Source of the DNA: Ulva prolifera
Lineage: Eukaryota > Chlorophyta > Ulvophyceae > Ulvales > Ulvaceae
NCBI GenBank assembly: GCA_023078555.1
Contig: CM041198.1
Coordinates: 6,820,924 to 6,884,923 of the forward strand
DNA length: 64,000 nucleotides
Direction of reading: 5' to 3'
This document shows, in pieces, positions 1-12,201 of this stretch. Made by a program: the position numbers and the translations under genes. Below the pieces are notes generated by a model, which was given only the letters and a program-made list of their open reading frames with translations, searched no databases and had not been told where the DNA came from. Every line of letters starts with the position of its first letter. Positions within the stretch are counted from its first letter, which is position 1.

Positions 1-360
<360 letters not shown>

Positions 361-396
361 CGAGGTGTTGGGTTCACTGTGCACTGTGCGGTGCGT

Positions 397-497
397 GGGG
401 TAAAGTAAAGTAGAGTCAATGTGGCTATAATATGTAGCCACATTCTGAAGAGGACACCGGCAACTCCAAATGAACGGACCTACATGCCGAACGGGTG
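397..497 (-). repeat. Dispersed repeat family A, copy 1 (reverse orientation)
   Basis: On the reverse strand this reads a GGCATG...GGTCCG...GGAGTTG...GTCC...TTTACTTTA pattern also found at 27443-27534, 27641-27740, 29573-29650 and (reverse) 62298-62380. It carries its own hairpin, a perfect 10-bp inverted repeat (418-427 with 435-444) around a 7-nt loop. The remaining bases from 498 to about 1200 show no gene I can support. Confidence 0.6.
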
Positions 498-1205
498 CTG
501 CCTGCCTCCCCAGCTTCGTCCTTGAATGACTCAGCCTGGCCTGATTTCGCTGTGCTCCTTGACACTGCCATCTGAATGTGTTGCAAGGTTGAAAAGGTGT
601 GTAGACGCACAGAAACACAGGACAAGAACACAGAGCGTTTATGCCACGTCACTGCTGCCACCCAGCCCACATGTGGGCACAGCGTGGAGGCAATGCTATG
701 TCATACATAGTTTGTAAAAATTGTTCACTAGGAGCGGAATCAGTGGGCCAGGAGTAGCCAGCACACACTTCACGCCCACCGAGGCATCACAGGTGGACAT
801 GGCCCAGTACATTTGGGAGTCATTATTGCACTATGCACGCAGTGTTGGTATCATCTGTGACACGTTGTGCACACTGCTGCGGTGTTTTGCGTCTGCGCAA
901 TGTCCACGTTTACGTTGACCCGGCTGATGGTGACCATGGCATAGGTGTACCCACCATCACTAGAAATGGACATCTGAGGATGTATACTGATGACCAGGAC
1001 GATGCATATCGTAGGAGATTGTCCTGGGTCTACGTGTTATGCAAGGTGAGGACTGTCGTGCGGCGTCCCCACGAATCGGTGGCAGGAGAGCGCCATGGCG
1101 GGTGCTACCAACACGTGGTGCGCACGGACTGCAGCAGCGTATCAGGCCACGAATGCATCTCGCCAAAACTCTGTGTGCGTGTCGCTTCACTGGACCGGCC
1201 AATGG

Positions 1206-1276
1206 GCATGCGCGGCGTTCAGATCTCGTCTAGACGAGCCTTTCAGACGTCAGACGTCAGGCGCAATGTATTTAAG
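1206..1276 (+). promoter_or_regulatory. Probable core promoter of first small hydrophilic protein gene
   Basis: TATTTAAG at 1269-1276 is a good TATA-like box upstream of the inferred 5'UTR exon (about 1300-1392). The 11-mer GCATGCGCGGC at 1206-1216 occurs again at 4386-4396, upstream of TACTTAAG (4490-4497) in front of the paralogous gene, so it is a candidate shared upstream element. A 5'UTR intron is inferred from 1393 (GTGCG) to 1668 (TGCAG). Confidence 0.5.
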
Positions 1277-1691
1277 CAGCATTGGTCTACGCAGTCAATA
1301 GCAGTTTCTATCTTGACATCTACCAGTCTTTCATTTGCAGCTTGATCATTCTCCTTACCCGTCGCGGTAAACACTCTACAGCACCACTATAGGTGCGTGA
1401 ACCGTCCATGACAACTCGTCAACTAATACCTATTCTGCTCCCTTGTTTATTGCACATCATACGCTGCGAAGTGGGGCTGCAAACTCTTCAGCAAAGACAA
1501 CATTTAGCACAGCGCGGGGGTACCCAGGACCCATCGGCCATGCATCGTCCCAGCAGTTGACACCCAGCCAGGTGTATGTATGCACGATTACATGGCCGTA
1601 TAGAAGGTGTAGAATATGTCTGTGCGTCTCGCGCAGCTCTGCCGTTGACTCCTTGCGCCTCTGTGCAGGTATCTCTCTGACCAACTCAACA

Positions 1692-2424
1692 ATGGGCTAC
1701 GTCGTTGAGAATGATGCTGTCCCACGTGGATCTGGCGCCCGCGCCACTACCCAACCCGCAGTCGTGGGTACCACCCACGCCACCACTCAGCCCACTGTGG
1801 CGGGCACCACAACCACTCACGTCGGACCCACTCACGGCACCGTCGTTCCCCCCGTCCATGGCGGTCACATGTCCACTGACCACCACCACACGAATGACTG
1901 CAAACACGATGCCAACCAGTCCAAGGTGAGATTTTTTGAACAGGAACAATTGTGGAAATGGCGCAATTGGAACATGTGTTATTAAGCAGCACATACCAGC
2001 TCTGGCCCCAGGCTGCTGCATCATTGCAATGATGCACAGATCAGTGAGCCGACTGTACGTGTTGACTACTATTGTCTACTATAGTGCCTCTGCCTCTGGC
2101 AAGCAGTGCCCTGTTTTCTAGTCAGCAGCATGCTGCTGACTAGGAAGGTATCTATACAGAACATGCATGTTCTGTATAGATACTTTCTGTATACACTCTT
2201 TCTGTATCACCTCCTCAGGTGAACTATCGCTCCGATACGTCACTGTCACTGAGTTTGTGCAGGGCATGAAGGACAAGGCTCTGGACAAGGTGGAGCAGGC
2301 TGGTGACAAGCTTGAGCAGCAGCGGGGCAAGGTCGGCGGCAAGATGAACACAGTCATCGACAAGGTCGAGCACGGCCTTGGTAAGGCCGCGGACAAGATC
2401 CACAAGAGCAAGAACTCTAGTTAA
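1692..2424 (+). CDS. Small hydrophilic helical protein (paralogue 1)
   Basis: Two coding exons, 1692-1925 and 2263-2424, give 131 residues; the AAG|GTGAG donor and TGCAG acceptor keep the frame. The first half is rich in Thr, His, Pro and Gly with a repeated TTQP-x-V-x-GTT unit. The exon-2 half is a charged amphipathic helix rich in Lys, Asp and Glu with a GGK...ID motif. No signal peptide or membrane segment is visible. The composition is LEA-like, and the GGK...ID helix weakly recalls small CsbD/MT0933-type stress proteins; the function is unknown. A TGTAA poly(A) signal lies at 2451-2455, 27 bases past the stop. Exon 2 matches exon 2 of the gene at 5273-6246 in length, split position and motif, so I read the two as tandem paralogues. 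The intron holds two long perfect palindromes. Confidence 0.75.
2118..2183. repeat. Two adjacent perfect palindromes in an intron
   Basis: 2118-2143 is a 26-bp perfect palindrome with half-site CTAGTCAGCAGCA. After a 4-base gap, 2148-2183 is a 36-bp perfect palindrome with half-site GTATCTATACAGAACATG. Neither has a spacer. Both lie in the intron (1926-2262) of the first small gene and could form hairpins in the pre-mRNA. Confidence 0.95.
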
Positions 2425-2496
2425 TCACACTTCTGCCAGTTGGGCAAATGTGTAACAGCAAGGCTTGCAAGGGCACGGTGCAGCCATGTCTGCCCT

Positions 2497-2641
2497 GATC
2501 AGCAGTGTGTGTTACAAGGACAAAGGCAGCAAGGCGGGCAGCACCGCGAAAGAAGCAAACAGACGAAGCAAACACACAGACACCCACGCACGCGAAACCC
2601 ACCATGCCCAAAAGAAAAACCCATCACCGATCAGCAGTGTG
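2497..2641 (-). mobile_element. Repeat family B, truncated retroposon-like copy with target duplication
   Basis: The segment 2510-2628, read on the reverse strand, ends in the family B 3' end (GGTGCTGCC...GCCTTG...TGTCCTTGTAA). It is flanked by a perfect 13-bp direct repeat, GATCAGCAGTGTG, at 2497-2509 and 2629-2641. A short copy with the conserved 3' end and a target duplication fits a 5'-truncated product of target-primed reverse transcription. It sits just after the poly(A) region of the first small gene. Confidence 0.7.
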
Positions 2642-4480
2642 ACATGTGGAAGTGAACTGCGAGGAATGGCATGTCTATGGGCATGTATGGCCATGCCAGT
2701 GCTACTGTGGGACATGTGGTACAACCGTCACAGCGCGAGGAATCAAGGGATTTGAGCAGGTGCTAGTTGTGAGGTGGCAGGAGGGAGGGGTGTTTGGCAA
2801 CTGCTGGTGCTTTGAGGCACCAGATGGCTTTTATGCCATTGTACACTATTGTAAATAACTTTGCCACAATATGTTGGTCTCAGGAGCCAGTGTCAATGTC
2901 ACTGATGTTCCTGGTGCAGCAGCAAGCAATGACAACATGTAGCACCCAATTCATCACACAATTCGGCCAACCAACAACCTGTTGCCTCCTTGATAGTGAG
3001 CCATGCTGCCATGACAATTGCTGTGAGCTACCATACTGCAACAGCACAAAACATCCCATTTTCCACTAATGTGTTCTGTGCTCTTCATGTGCTGTGAATA
3101 GTGGTGCAGCATGGCTCACAGGCAGAGGCAAGAAAAACATACTTTGACCATATCTTACATGCCTGTGTAGTTGGTAGTATGGCACATGAAAAGAATCATG
3201 ACAATGGCCGAGGTCAGCTTTGCCCTTACTCATGTATGAGGCAAGGGGATGGGTCTGTGCCACCCCTGACACGCACCCTGAGCAAGCAAACAGTGTTGAG
3301 CAGCTGACACCCCTGCTATTGTGTCACAGCCAGTGTCAAAGACAGTACTGCTGCAGAGCCAGCCACTGCAACCACTGCAAGTCTGCAGCTGGGCTGCTGG
3401 GGAAACACGCGAGCGCAATATGTGATTGATCATACATGATTGATCATACATGCCAGACGTTGCACATAGTTCGTAAACAGCCATGGCTGCCACACTGCTT
3501 CACAGACACCTGTCGGGTTCCCGTGGTTGTATGTGGGTCATGCCTATCACAATGAGTTGGACATGGCTGAGACAGCAGATTCTACCATGAACAGAGACTG
3601 CAGCCTTTCTGGTGGCATGGTTCAATATTCCTGTTGCATGCAACAACTCAGCTTGGGTGTGTCAGGGTGGGTCTGATGCTGGCTTGTCACAAGAAGCACC
3701 CTACACCCGTGGACACCCATGGTATGGCATGAGACCTCTTGGCACTTTTGCCCAGCCCATACGCAGCACAAGTGTGGTGTGGTGCTCTACAAGGTCAGCA
3801 TGGCTGCTACCACTGGAGCTGTTGCACAGAAGTGGCTTTGGTGCAATTTGTGCAAACACCACATTCGTATCCCATCATCGAGGAAGAATTGATGTGAGGC
3901 TTTGCCCAGGGATGCCCGCAACTCTTAAGCATGCATTTGATAAGCGCTGCCGACATTGTGTACATGGGCCTGGAGGGCAGCCGAGTGTCGAGGGTGGCGA
4001 ACGCTGTCATGCATGCACGCTCCGGCCGGGCCCTTCGACACTTCCTCCGACATGCATATGCGTGCCGTGCTGAATGTCGGTGTGCGTGGTATCTCTGCGG
4101 TACTGCATGGCGTCCGTGGACGGTCAGTCAAGCTGCATCTGGCAGTCGATTGAAGGTTTACACGGTGTTGGCGCAGCAGTTGGTGCAGCTATGTGTGCCT
4201 TGTGCAGCTCCACGGGATGTTGCAACGAGTAGTTGCTCGGAGCTGATGGTGCAGGAGCAAGACCGTCAGGGTAGCGTGAGGTCAATACAGCCCAGCTATT
4301 TGTTTACCTCGCTGGTAAGCATCACGTGGCATCGTGAGGCTGGCCGGAGCTGCATGCAACGGCGCATTCGTCATGACCGAGCCATGCATGCGCGGCTCCA
4401 GCGGACGCATGTCGCAGGCGCGCTCAGTCATGAGGATTCATGTCTCGATTCGCCTGCAGCAACTGCGTGCGTGCAGAATG
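2642..4480. other. Intergenic region, no supported gene
   Basis: About 1.8 kb with no frame showing a known domain or a credible exon chain. It contains a tandem 14-bp direct repeat TGATTGATCATACA x2 at about 3423-3450. Open frames near 3612-4073 and 3931-4545 run into the inferred promoter of the next gene and have no recognisable sequence. Confidence 0.5.
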
Positions 4481-4580
4481 TGCGCGGTGTACTTAAGTGC
4501 GTGCGCTCAAGGCAGCTGTCAGTAGCTCTCTTCTGTCTCCACTAGTACTGCCGAACGTAAATTCAGCGCCAACATCCCAG
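4386..4580 (+). promoter_or_regulatory. Probable promoter and 5'UTR exon of paralogue 2
   Basis: GCATGCGCGGC at 4386-4396 and TACTTAAG at 4490-4497 mirror the arrangement upstream of the first small gene. The likely 5'UTR exon ends at 4580 (CCCAG|GTGCG), and a 5'UTR intron runs 4581-5232, ending TTGCAG just before the untranslated leader of the ATG at 5273. Confidence 0.5.
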
Positions 4581-5272
4581 GTGCGAGCCACGCCATCGCT
4601 GTTTCGTTGAAACGTACACGTCGCACGCCAGTTTATCCTCACCCACACATTTCACTTGCGACGCTCGACCCGGAGCACTGCCGAACCAGTCGCGTTTTGC
4701 TTCCTCTCGGAGCTATCTCGCCAAGCGAGTCCAAAGATATCGCATCGTGCAGAGCAGTAAAATAGCCGTGCATTTCCTGGCGTAATCCTGGCTGGATGGA
4801 CCATGGTCGGCGTTGATCTCTCGTTCGATCTGAGCTCAGATGCCATGCGAGCATATGTTGGCCTTATCGGTACAACAGCCAGCTGCCTGAGCGGTAGACA
4901 GGGATCTCCTCTGTCCGGAGTGTGCCCAGAGCTGGTCTGGAGCCTGGAATGAGTTCTGTGGGAGATTGACCCAGTCTTGACCAAGTCAGTCATCGAAGCT
5001 GATAGCAACACAACTTAGCTGAAGCATTCCGCGATGGTCTATCTTTCACGTCGTACAGCATGCGTCATTGTTTTGGTCAAAGCGTCTCACCTGTGCAAAG
5101 CGTGGTTTGGCGGCACAGGCCTCGACGATGGCGTGACAGGCCTGTCAGCTGCGTACCGGGTCCGAGGCACCGACAGTGTATGTATGTGTCGGTCCGACAC
5201 ACCCACCGACAGTCGCGTTTCGTCGATTGCAGGTTCAGCACACAAGGCAGACGTCACAGCGAGACCACAACC

Positions 5273-6246
5273 ATGGACTTCTTCAAGAAAGCGCAGGAGG
5301 CTGTTGCCGATGTGACCGGCGGGGAAGCTGCTCCTGCTGAAGGCACCACTGGCGAGCAGGTGGGACTCGCCTTGCCACCTCCATCTAACTGCACATCTGT
5401 CATCACCCAGGGTATACCCAGAGTCAGCTGAAGGCTGCTGCACCGTGACAAATGCGAGCGGACCTGTTTGTCTCTTAAACCCTGTCTGTATGCTACCATT
5501 CTGTGGTTCTGGGTTTGCGTGCGGCAAGTCCGGGTGATGCACAGCTCTGTGAAGCAGATTTTCCCGCTGTAGGTGGTTTTGTAAACCGCCGATCGCCCCG
5601 CCATTGAGCAGCTCTAGCAAGCACTGCTCTATCTCTGCTGCTCATACCTCCTGCAGTGCCGCTCATGCGCGGGTGCTCCACCAGCAAGCACTGGAGGCCA
5701 CACGAGCTGACTTCCACCACTAGGCTGACACTGCTTCTTCAGTCACCCTTAAACCAAACACTATACACTGCCAGACACCTGGCCTGACGTGTGTCTGCGT
5801 CCGCTGTCGCCGGTGGCGTGGGTGTGCTTCTGCGTTGCCCGGGCAGTCTTACCAGCCTCTCCGACTTCGCACCCGCACCCGCCATGTCACTGTCGCCCGT
5901 GTGACTGCAGCCTGCAGCCCAGGGAGACTTCAAGGCGCAGGCGGTCGGATACATGCAGCAGGCCGACCAGGCCCTCGAGGGCATGAAGGGCCAGATGGGC
6001 GGCAAGTTCGACGGCGCCATCGACACCGCCGATGGCTACCTCGCCAAGGCCGAGGCTGCCCTCGGTGGCACCCCCGCCGCCGCCCCGGCCGACCCGGCCG
6101 CTGTCCCTGCCGACGCGGCTGCCGCCGCGCCGGCTGCACCGGCGGCTGCAGCACCCGCGGCGGCCCCCGCCGCCGCTGCCGCGGCAGTCCCCGTCGCAGC
6201 TCCCGCAGAGGCCCCCGCGGCGACCCCGGCACAGCCCAGCGCATGA
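5273..6246 (+). CDS. Small hydrophilic helical protein with Ala/Pro tail (paralogue 2)
   Basis: Coding exons 5273-5359 and 5923-6246 give 136 residues (donor GAGCAG|GTGGG, acceptor CCCAG). The first 29 residues begin MDFFKKAQEAV. Exon 2 starts with an amphipathic helix carrying GQMGGK...ID...L-x-KA, aligned with the same region of the protein at 1692-2424. It ends in a roughly 65-residue Ala/Pro tail made of GCC/GCG/CCC codons. There is no targeting signal or membrane segment. A TGTAA signal lies at 6533-6537. The function is unknown; a soluble stress or chaperone-like role is only a guess from composition. The Ala/Pro tail is absent from the paralogue, so the two differ in exon 1 and tail but share the central helix. 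Confidence 0.75.
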
Positions 6247-9200
6247 GCGATGCGCGGCCACTGATCTTTTGTACGGCTGTTCCTGGGCGTTGTGCTGTGG
6301 TTGAGAGGAGCAGGCAGTTGCCTCTGTGCGGGACAGTCGGCGGTCCCGGAGGCTGTGCGTTTGGCGGGCTCGACTGCCTGTGCGGCGTTGTTGGGTGGCC
6401 ACGTCGTGACACTCTCGTCGTCGATTCGATGTTGTTTGTTTGTGGCTCCGGGCCGGTTTGCCGTGGCTGTGCCCCTGCAGCCTCGCGGTCGCTCTACTTT
6501 GATTTGCCATTTGCCATACATTACTCGGAGGTTGTAACAGACGTTGCAGAAATCATCTGACCTGCGGCCCCTGGACTAAGTTGACAGTCAATGTATCGAT
6601 GATTGATCACAATCATGCTGTGGCGTTGCGAGTGTCGTTGTAGTGGCGAGATTTGTCCTGCTGTCCGCCAACCACAAATCTGTGACCATGTGGCGTATGC
6701 TGAGACTATTAAGCATACACGTTGTGCGGAAAAGAGCACGTGTATGTTCAGTGATTCATTGCCAGGCGGAGGTGTGGGATTGTGGCTCAGCAGCAGAATG
6801 TGACACACTCGACCTCTGGAATGACAGGAGTTGCAAAAGAATGCAAGCGTGCATGGTTCGCATGTGGTCAGACCCTAGTGCCATCAGGTTAACAAACGGC
6901 TGTTCAGCCCAATGCGAAGTAGCTCATGGACTAGACAGAGTCATAGTCCTGTCACAGAGTGTACGGTGAGACACCCCGGGCTGCCGTGGGTATGCTAGCT
7001 GTTCCAGGCAGAGTGAAGAGATGTGAGGCACACAGGATCATGCACAATGACAAGGAAATAAGCCCATGGAAAAATACCTAATCGCAAGTACGTGCACTGA
7101 TACACACTGAGCATCTTTCTCCCCTCATCAGATACCAATCAGTGTGGTACAGCGGTCAACATAGTGCAAACACGCTCCTGTCCACGTGGTTCACATTGAA
7201 TTTCTTGACATTCTTCATTATCAGACAACTGCGCCCTTTGTTTGATGATTTACTAGCCTCTGTGATACCATTCTACACACACATGTCACGTCATGTTCTA
7301 CACCAATATGATTGAGTTGGGGAACCAAGTACTGACCACAAAAAGGAGCACTAGCACCGCTGGTAGTTATTGAATCATACTGGCGTGCCGTTGAAGCCCT
7401 TCGAGAGCATGTTCAAGATAACAATGAGGACCTTGCAGGGAGCTACAGATGACAATATTTCGTCCACGAAAGTGCGCAGGATGTTTGCCAATGGGTGGCA
7501 CGATGTATGATCATGCCATGTCAGTGAATTTGTCTGGATAGCCTCTCTGTGGTCTGTGAAATTTCGAAAAACATCAGCGATACAGCCTTACACATCAGCA
7601 GAAAGCTGTCCAATGAAATCTCACTGAAAAGAGTTGTCATCGTTCTGACATATTTCCTCGCAAGCTACACTGCGATTCGTGTGACGGTTGGAGGGTATTC
7701 GAGGGACTCCTGAACTCCTTCTTGCATACATGGCAGCTTCAAAGTCTCATTGGGTTGTCCTGCAGCACTTGCGGGCGATGATAAGAACATGTAGATCATT
7801 GCAGAGCTGTGACTGTGGAAGTACATTAACCGAACTAGGGTGTTTGAGTGAAACAAGCATACTCGAGAAAGTTGGAGAATTCGGACTGCACCTGATGGCT
7901 TCAATGTGGGGATAGGCTGCCTCCTGCTGACTCAAATGGTTTGGTTGCCCGGCATAAACAGGTAAAGAATCAGCAACTCTTGATCTGTGGGCGACAGGGC
8001 TGTCACATGCGATAGAACTGCCCAGTATCGACAGCCACAGCAATGTATAGCGCCAGCGTCAAGTCTGCTGCATCAGCGTGACGTGAACGGACACAAAAAA
8101 ACAGACCACAAACACCTCCTCGATCAGCTGCGAAGCCAAGCGCCTATGAGATGACAACGCCGTTCGGAAACGACACTGTTAAGCGCCAGAGGGGTGGAAC
8201 AACGAGGACGCTCACTGTGCAGCATTCCAGCTCTCCCAGTCCAGGTCGTCTCCACTGAGGCATTTGCAATTCATCGACATTGCTGCGCGGTATACATGCT
8301 GGAGTAGCTTCAGCGGTGGCCTCAAATGCTGTAGCAGGAGAGCAAGGTCACACAAAGAGGCTTTCTCTGCTGAAGTGACACTTCTGCTTGATGCAAGTAC
8401 ACTGACGCTGTCAGGCTGCTGCTGCTGGCAGAGGGCTGGCAGATGTCGGGGCACTTGGGAATATGTGGAAACGCACATCGAAGACCGGCAACAGCTTCTT
8501 AGCTTGAACATCAAGGACAGCCAGGTAGCTGGAGACTGCGACGGTTGTCACATGCTGCACTTCACAGAGCACAGTCATGCGCAAGCACGAGCGGAGATCG
8601 GCATGGGATCTTCTTTTTGCTCATGGAGCCACAACAGTTCGGCAGTAGTGTTGGGCATTGGTTGACACATACACAGACCAGCTCATCTGTGCATGTGTGA
8701 CAGGTGCGGACATTCTCAGGCGTGTTGTGTAAGCCAACTGTGAAGCGCAGGCCTTTGACCGTTTCAGATGGCAATTGGTGGGTGGCATAGACATACGACC
8801 GCCAGGACACGCGGCAGACATTCATGTCAGCGGCACACCTCATTGATGATCATGGGCCCTGCATGCTCCCAGGCTAGGAATCGGCACAGTTTGCAACCAA
8901 CAACAGATGTTGAGATCAGAACAATCCCTACACCTGGCAGGACACGAACAGTCTCATGCGCTACATTGCAGGTGTATGACCAGGCGCTGATGGAAAATAT
9001 AAAAGCCGTCACAATCGAAGCAACCTGCAATCACACTTGAGCTTCATGGTTGTCACGATTGAGTGCAGCACCTCAAGCACTTCATGACCAGGTCATGACT
9101 TACCTGTGACCTTAGTTGCCAAGTCCAAACCGCCATAATGAAAAATACAGCCATCGTCAACGCCTGCAGGATGGTTGCTCTCATAGCAACTCTGCAGCCA

Positions 9201-9875
9201 TAGGCACTCCGCTTTCATGGGCTGCCGTAAGTCGGCCGTTCGCACTTGACTGGACAAAGATTTTTTCTTTACAGTCGCTTCCAGGCAACCATCGCGCATG
9301 TCCATGCGCAAATAGTACGTCGCTCCGCGAAGCTGAGCTACGCAACTGCTGGGCTTGACCGGCTCAGGCGGTGAGTCGTTGAGGATCTGGTCCTGCATAC
9401 TAGCCAAAAGCAGCTTTCAGCCGCCTGTGTGCTGTATTTATCACCGATTCATGATCCGAAGTATGCACGATCGATCATGGCCAGCACATAAATGCTGCCT
9501 TCAGCTCTGACTCAGCACCCATGAACCCGGTACATGACTGTCCTTGTGGCGCGGTGCTGCAACATTGTCAGTGTCTTCTTTCCTGCCATTGCTGCGTTTG
9601 GTGTTTAGTCGCGGTGATGGTGATGTCGGAACAGACGTCGCAGGTCTAATCAACATGACTGCCGCGTTTGCTCGTCATGATATTCTTGCCATTCCGCTTT
9701 ATGGACGCTCAGAACGCTGCATGAGCAGCCATGCAGCAGATGCTTCCCAAGTCACAACAGTACTCGGGGAAGCTCACGCGTGCCGTTTTCAGGGTCGTCC
9801 TACCTGGCTTTCGGTCCCCAATGTCGACGTGCCGCATGCGCTCGTACGTGAGGCGGCAATGCAAAATGCCACATC
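6247..9875. other. Long intergenic stretch without a recognised gene
   Basis: Apart from the TGTAA at 6533-6537 I find no exon with a known motif on either strand. The composition is closer to AT/GC balance than in the coding exons, and open frames are short (about 133 codons at most, near 8264-8665). An unrecognised small gene or non-coding RNA cannot be excluded. Confidence 0.4.
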
Positions 9876-11657
9876 ATGCCCAACAAGTTCGCTTGCTTGA
9901 TGGAAGATGATGTCTCTCCAGAGTCGCAGGCGGTGACATCCGCAGATGCACATGGTCGGGGACACCTGCGACTTGGGATGGACAGTTTTGCAAGCGACTC
10001 CGGGCATGCATCCATCTCTGACGTAGTGGGATCTGATGTAGATCCACCACGACCTGTGAAGCAGCCCATGGTGTGGGTGGATCTGGAGATGACAGGTAAG
10101 GATTCGTCCCGGACTCATGTTTGAACGAGCAGCGTTGATGCCTGCTCATGCGCATATGGATAACTGAGCTGATTGCAGGCCTAGACGTTGAAAGCTGCAC
10201 CATTTTGGCCATTGCGTGCTTCATCACTAGCGGGGATCTCCGAAGAGTATTCATGGTGTGATCACGTTGCGTCCCCAGCAGCTGCTTCGAAAAACTGCGC
10301 ATTGGGCATTACGCACAGCTCGCCATTTTGAGACTCGTGCTCTGGTATCACGGGACCTGGCGCATAATTAAAGCTGCCAAGGAGTCCGGCGAACACAACA
10401 GGCTGCATGGTGCAGGGCCCAGACCTGCACATCCATCACTCCGATGACGTCCTTTCCAGCATGAACGAATGGAGTGAAGTACGTCGTAGCGACTCCAATA
10501 ATTGTATCTATCCTTTGTGCAGCGTGTCTTTGTAGGACGCCGTGCTGATGCATCCATGTTCAGATTTGATCGCCTGCAGCTGACCTTGTTTGCATGCAGA
10601 AAACCCACGGCGAAAGCGGTCTCACAGAGAAATGCCGAGAAAGTACGGTATCCATGCATGAAGCAGAGGAACAGATGCTCAGCTTCGTCAAAAGGCATTG
10701 CCGTGCCGGCAAGGTGTGATCCAACGCATGCCAGGCATGTGCCCGCTTTTGGCCCCCCGTGTTCAAGTACTCCCGCTTGTGCCATCGGACAGTATTCGAG
10801 TTCGGACAAAAGCATCCAGTGGTGCTTGTGGATGCTACTCAGCTGCTATCCAGAATCAGCTGCCTGTCAAACGTTCTTGTGACACCACCTCTTGTGCGGT
10901 GTGCGGACACTGTCCAGCATCATAGACGCCAGGAGCTCCAGAGCTTGACTAGTGGATCATCATCTCCGCTAGTGACTCCTCAACGTGTCTGGACATGCCA
11001 TTCTCAGAACGTGTAGATGATAGTGCGTGTGCATGTGCTGCACTGGGGCTTCAGGGGCCTCCCAGCCCTCCTTTCGTACCCACAAAGCGACAAGCAATGT
11101 GCAACAGCGCCACTGTCACCAGTGGGGCTGAGGCGTCGCCGAGGCTCCCTGTGGCATGCTTGCGACAATCTCAGGCCGCCCTTGTCATGCATAAATTGTT
11201 CGTGTACATGATAGACAGTGACAAAAGGGTTGCATTGGCAGTGCCTGTGCAGGCACCGTTGGCGGGAAACAGCATACACATTGACAAAGTCTTCCTGCAA
11301 CGATACATGCCTCGGCTACACGAGTACCTCCACTTCCGGATCATTGATGTGTCCACCTTGAATGAGCTGGGGAAACGGTGGACACCAGGGAAGCTGCAGT
11401 TTCTGCCACGCAAGACCAATCAGCACACTGCCATGGCTGATCTGCTCGAGTCACTTGAGGAGCTCAGAGTGTACCAGAGCCACATGTTTGGCATCAATCA
11501 AAAGGGCCATCCAATCTTTCTGCAGTACCAGCCCCAGTGTCCTCGGGCGTCACAGGATGGTGAATTCCAGACGTCTTCTGCACTCACAGCTGCAGCAGTA
11601 GACTCTGGGGCAAGTGCGGTCAAACGTGTGGGACGCCAAATTAGGAAAAAACGGTGA
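9876..11657 (+). CDS. ORN: Oligoribonuclease (DEDDh 3'-5' exonuclease)
   Basis: Five exons: 9876-10095, 10179-10255, 10416-10478, 10600-10713, 11253-11657; 292 residues with all phases matching. Oligoribonucleases (bacterial Orn, human REXO2) degrade 2-5-nt RNA to mononucleotides in cytosol or organelles. The active-site block VDLEMTGLD has D69 and E71. GPDLHIHH, ESGLT...ESTVS, AGNSIHID (Asp about 169) and RIIDVSTLNEL follow in family order, and a late HTAMADLLESLEEL supplies the His and last Asp of DEDDh. About 60 N-terminal residues precede the domain and could include an organelle signal. A C-terminal tail of roughly 60 residues, ending in basic KKR, is longer than usual. A TGTAA lies at 11716-11720. 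The start is the first ATG of exon 1; the in-frame ATG at 9900 is an alternative. Confidence 0.95.
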
Positions 11658-12201
11658 TGATGAATATCATATTGTTCCATTGCGTTGCAACATGCCCAAA
11701 ACTGTGCTTGGGCTGTGTAACTTTCCTGACTGCTCGTTTGGACGCTTCGTGGACATGCACTGCGTAGGCGCAGGTCAGTGTCGTCGCTGGCCCTAGTAGC
11801 AATGCATCTGTTGTATGCTGGCACTCATGCGTCCTGGTGAACTCTTCAACGATGTGTCCGGCCACGCACATGTCCGGTAATGATTTGATAGGCATGCGAG
11901 TAAACTTAGAATTGTGCCAAGCTGGGGTTGAGAAGATCGACCTGATCCAGTGCGCTTGTACATGAGTTTGTGCTGGCCTGATGGCCAGTCGCCGTCGCAC
12001 TTCCAGTCACCGACTCCTGGCAAGCATGCAGTGCTACATCAAAACGAAGATGCAGGTCGAGCCACGCAATGGACAAAGAAAATGGCATGGGCATATGGGT
12101 GTGGCTGATGATACGCCATGGCGCCATCACATGCGACGAACGTGGCTTTTGTAAAAACAAACGTTGGGCAGCGCTACAGTGCACCCCTGGCACGTCAAAT
12201 C

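Noticed and set aside
3931-4545. 204-codon forward frame
   Set aside because: It overlaps the inferred promoter of the second small gene and has no recognisable sequence.
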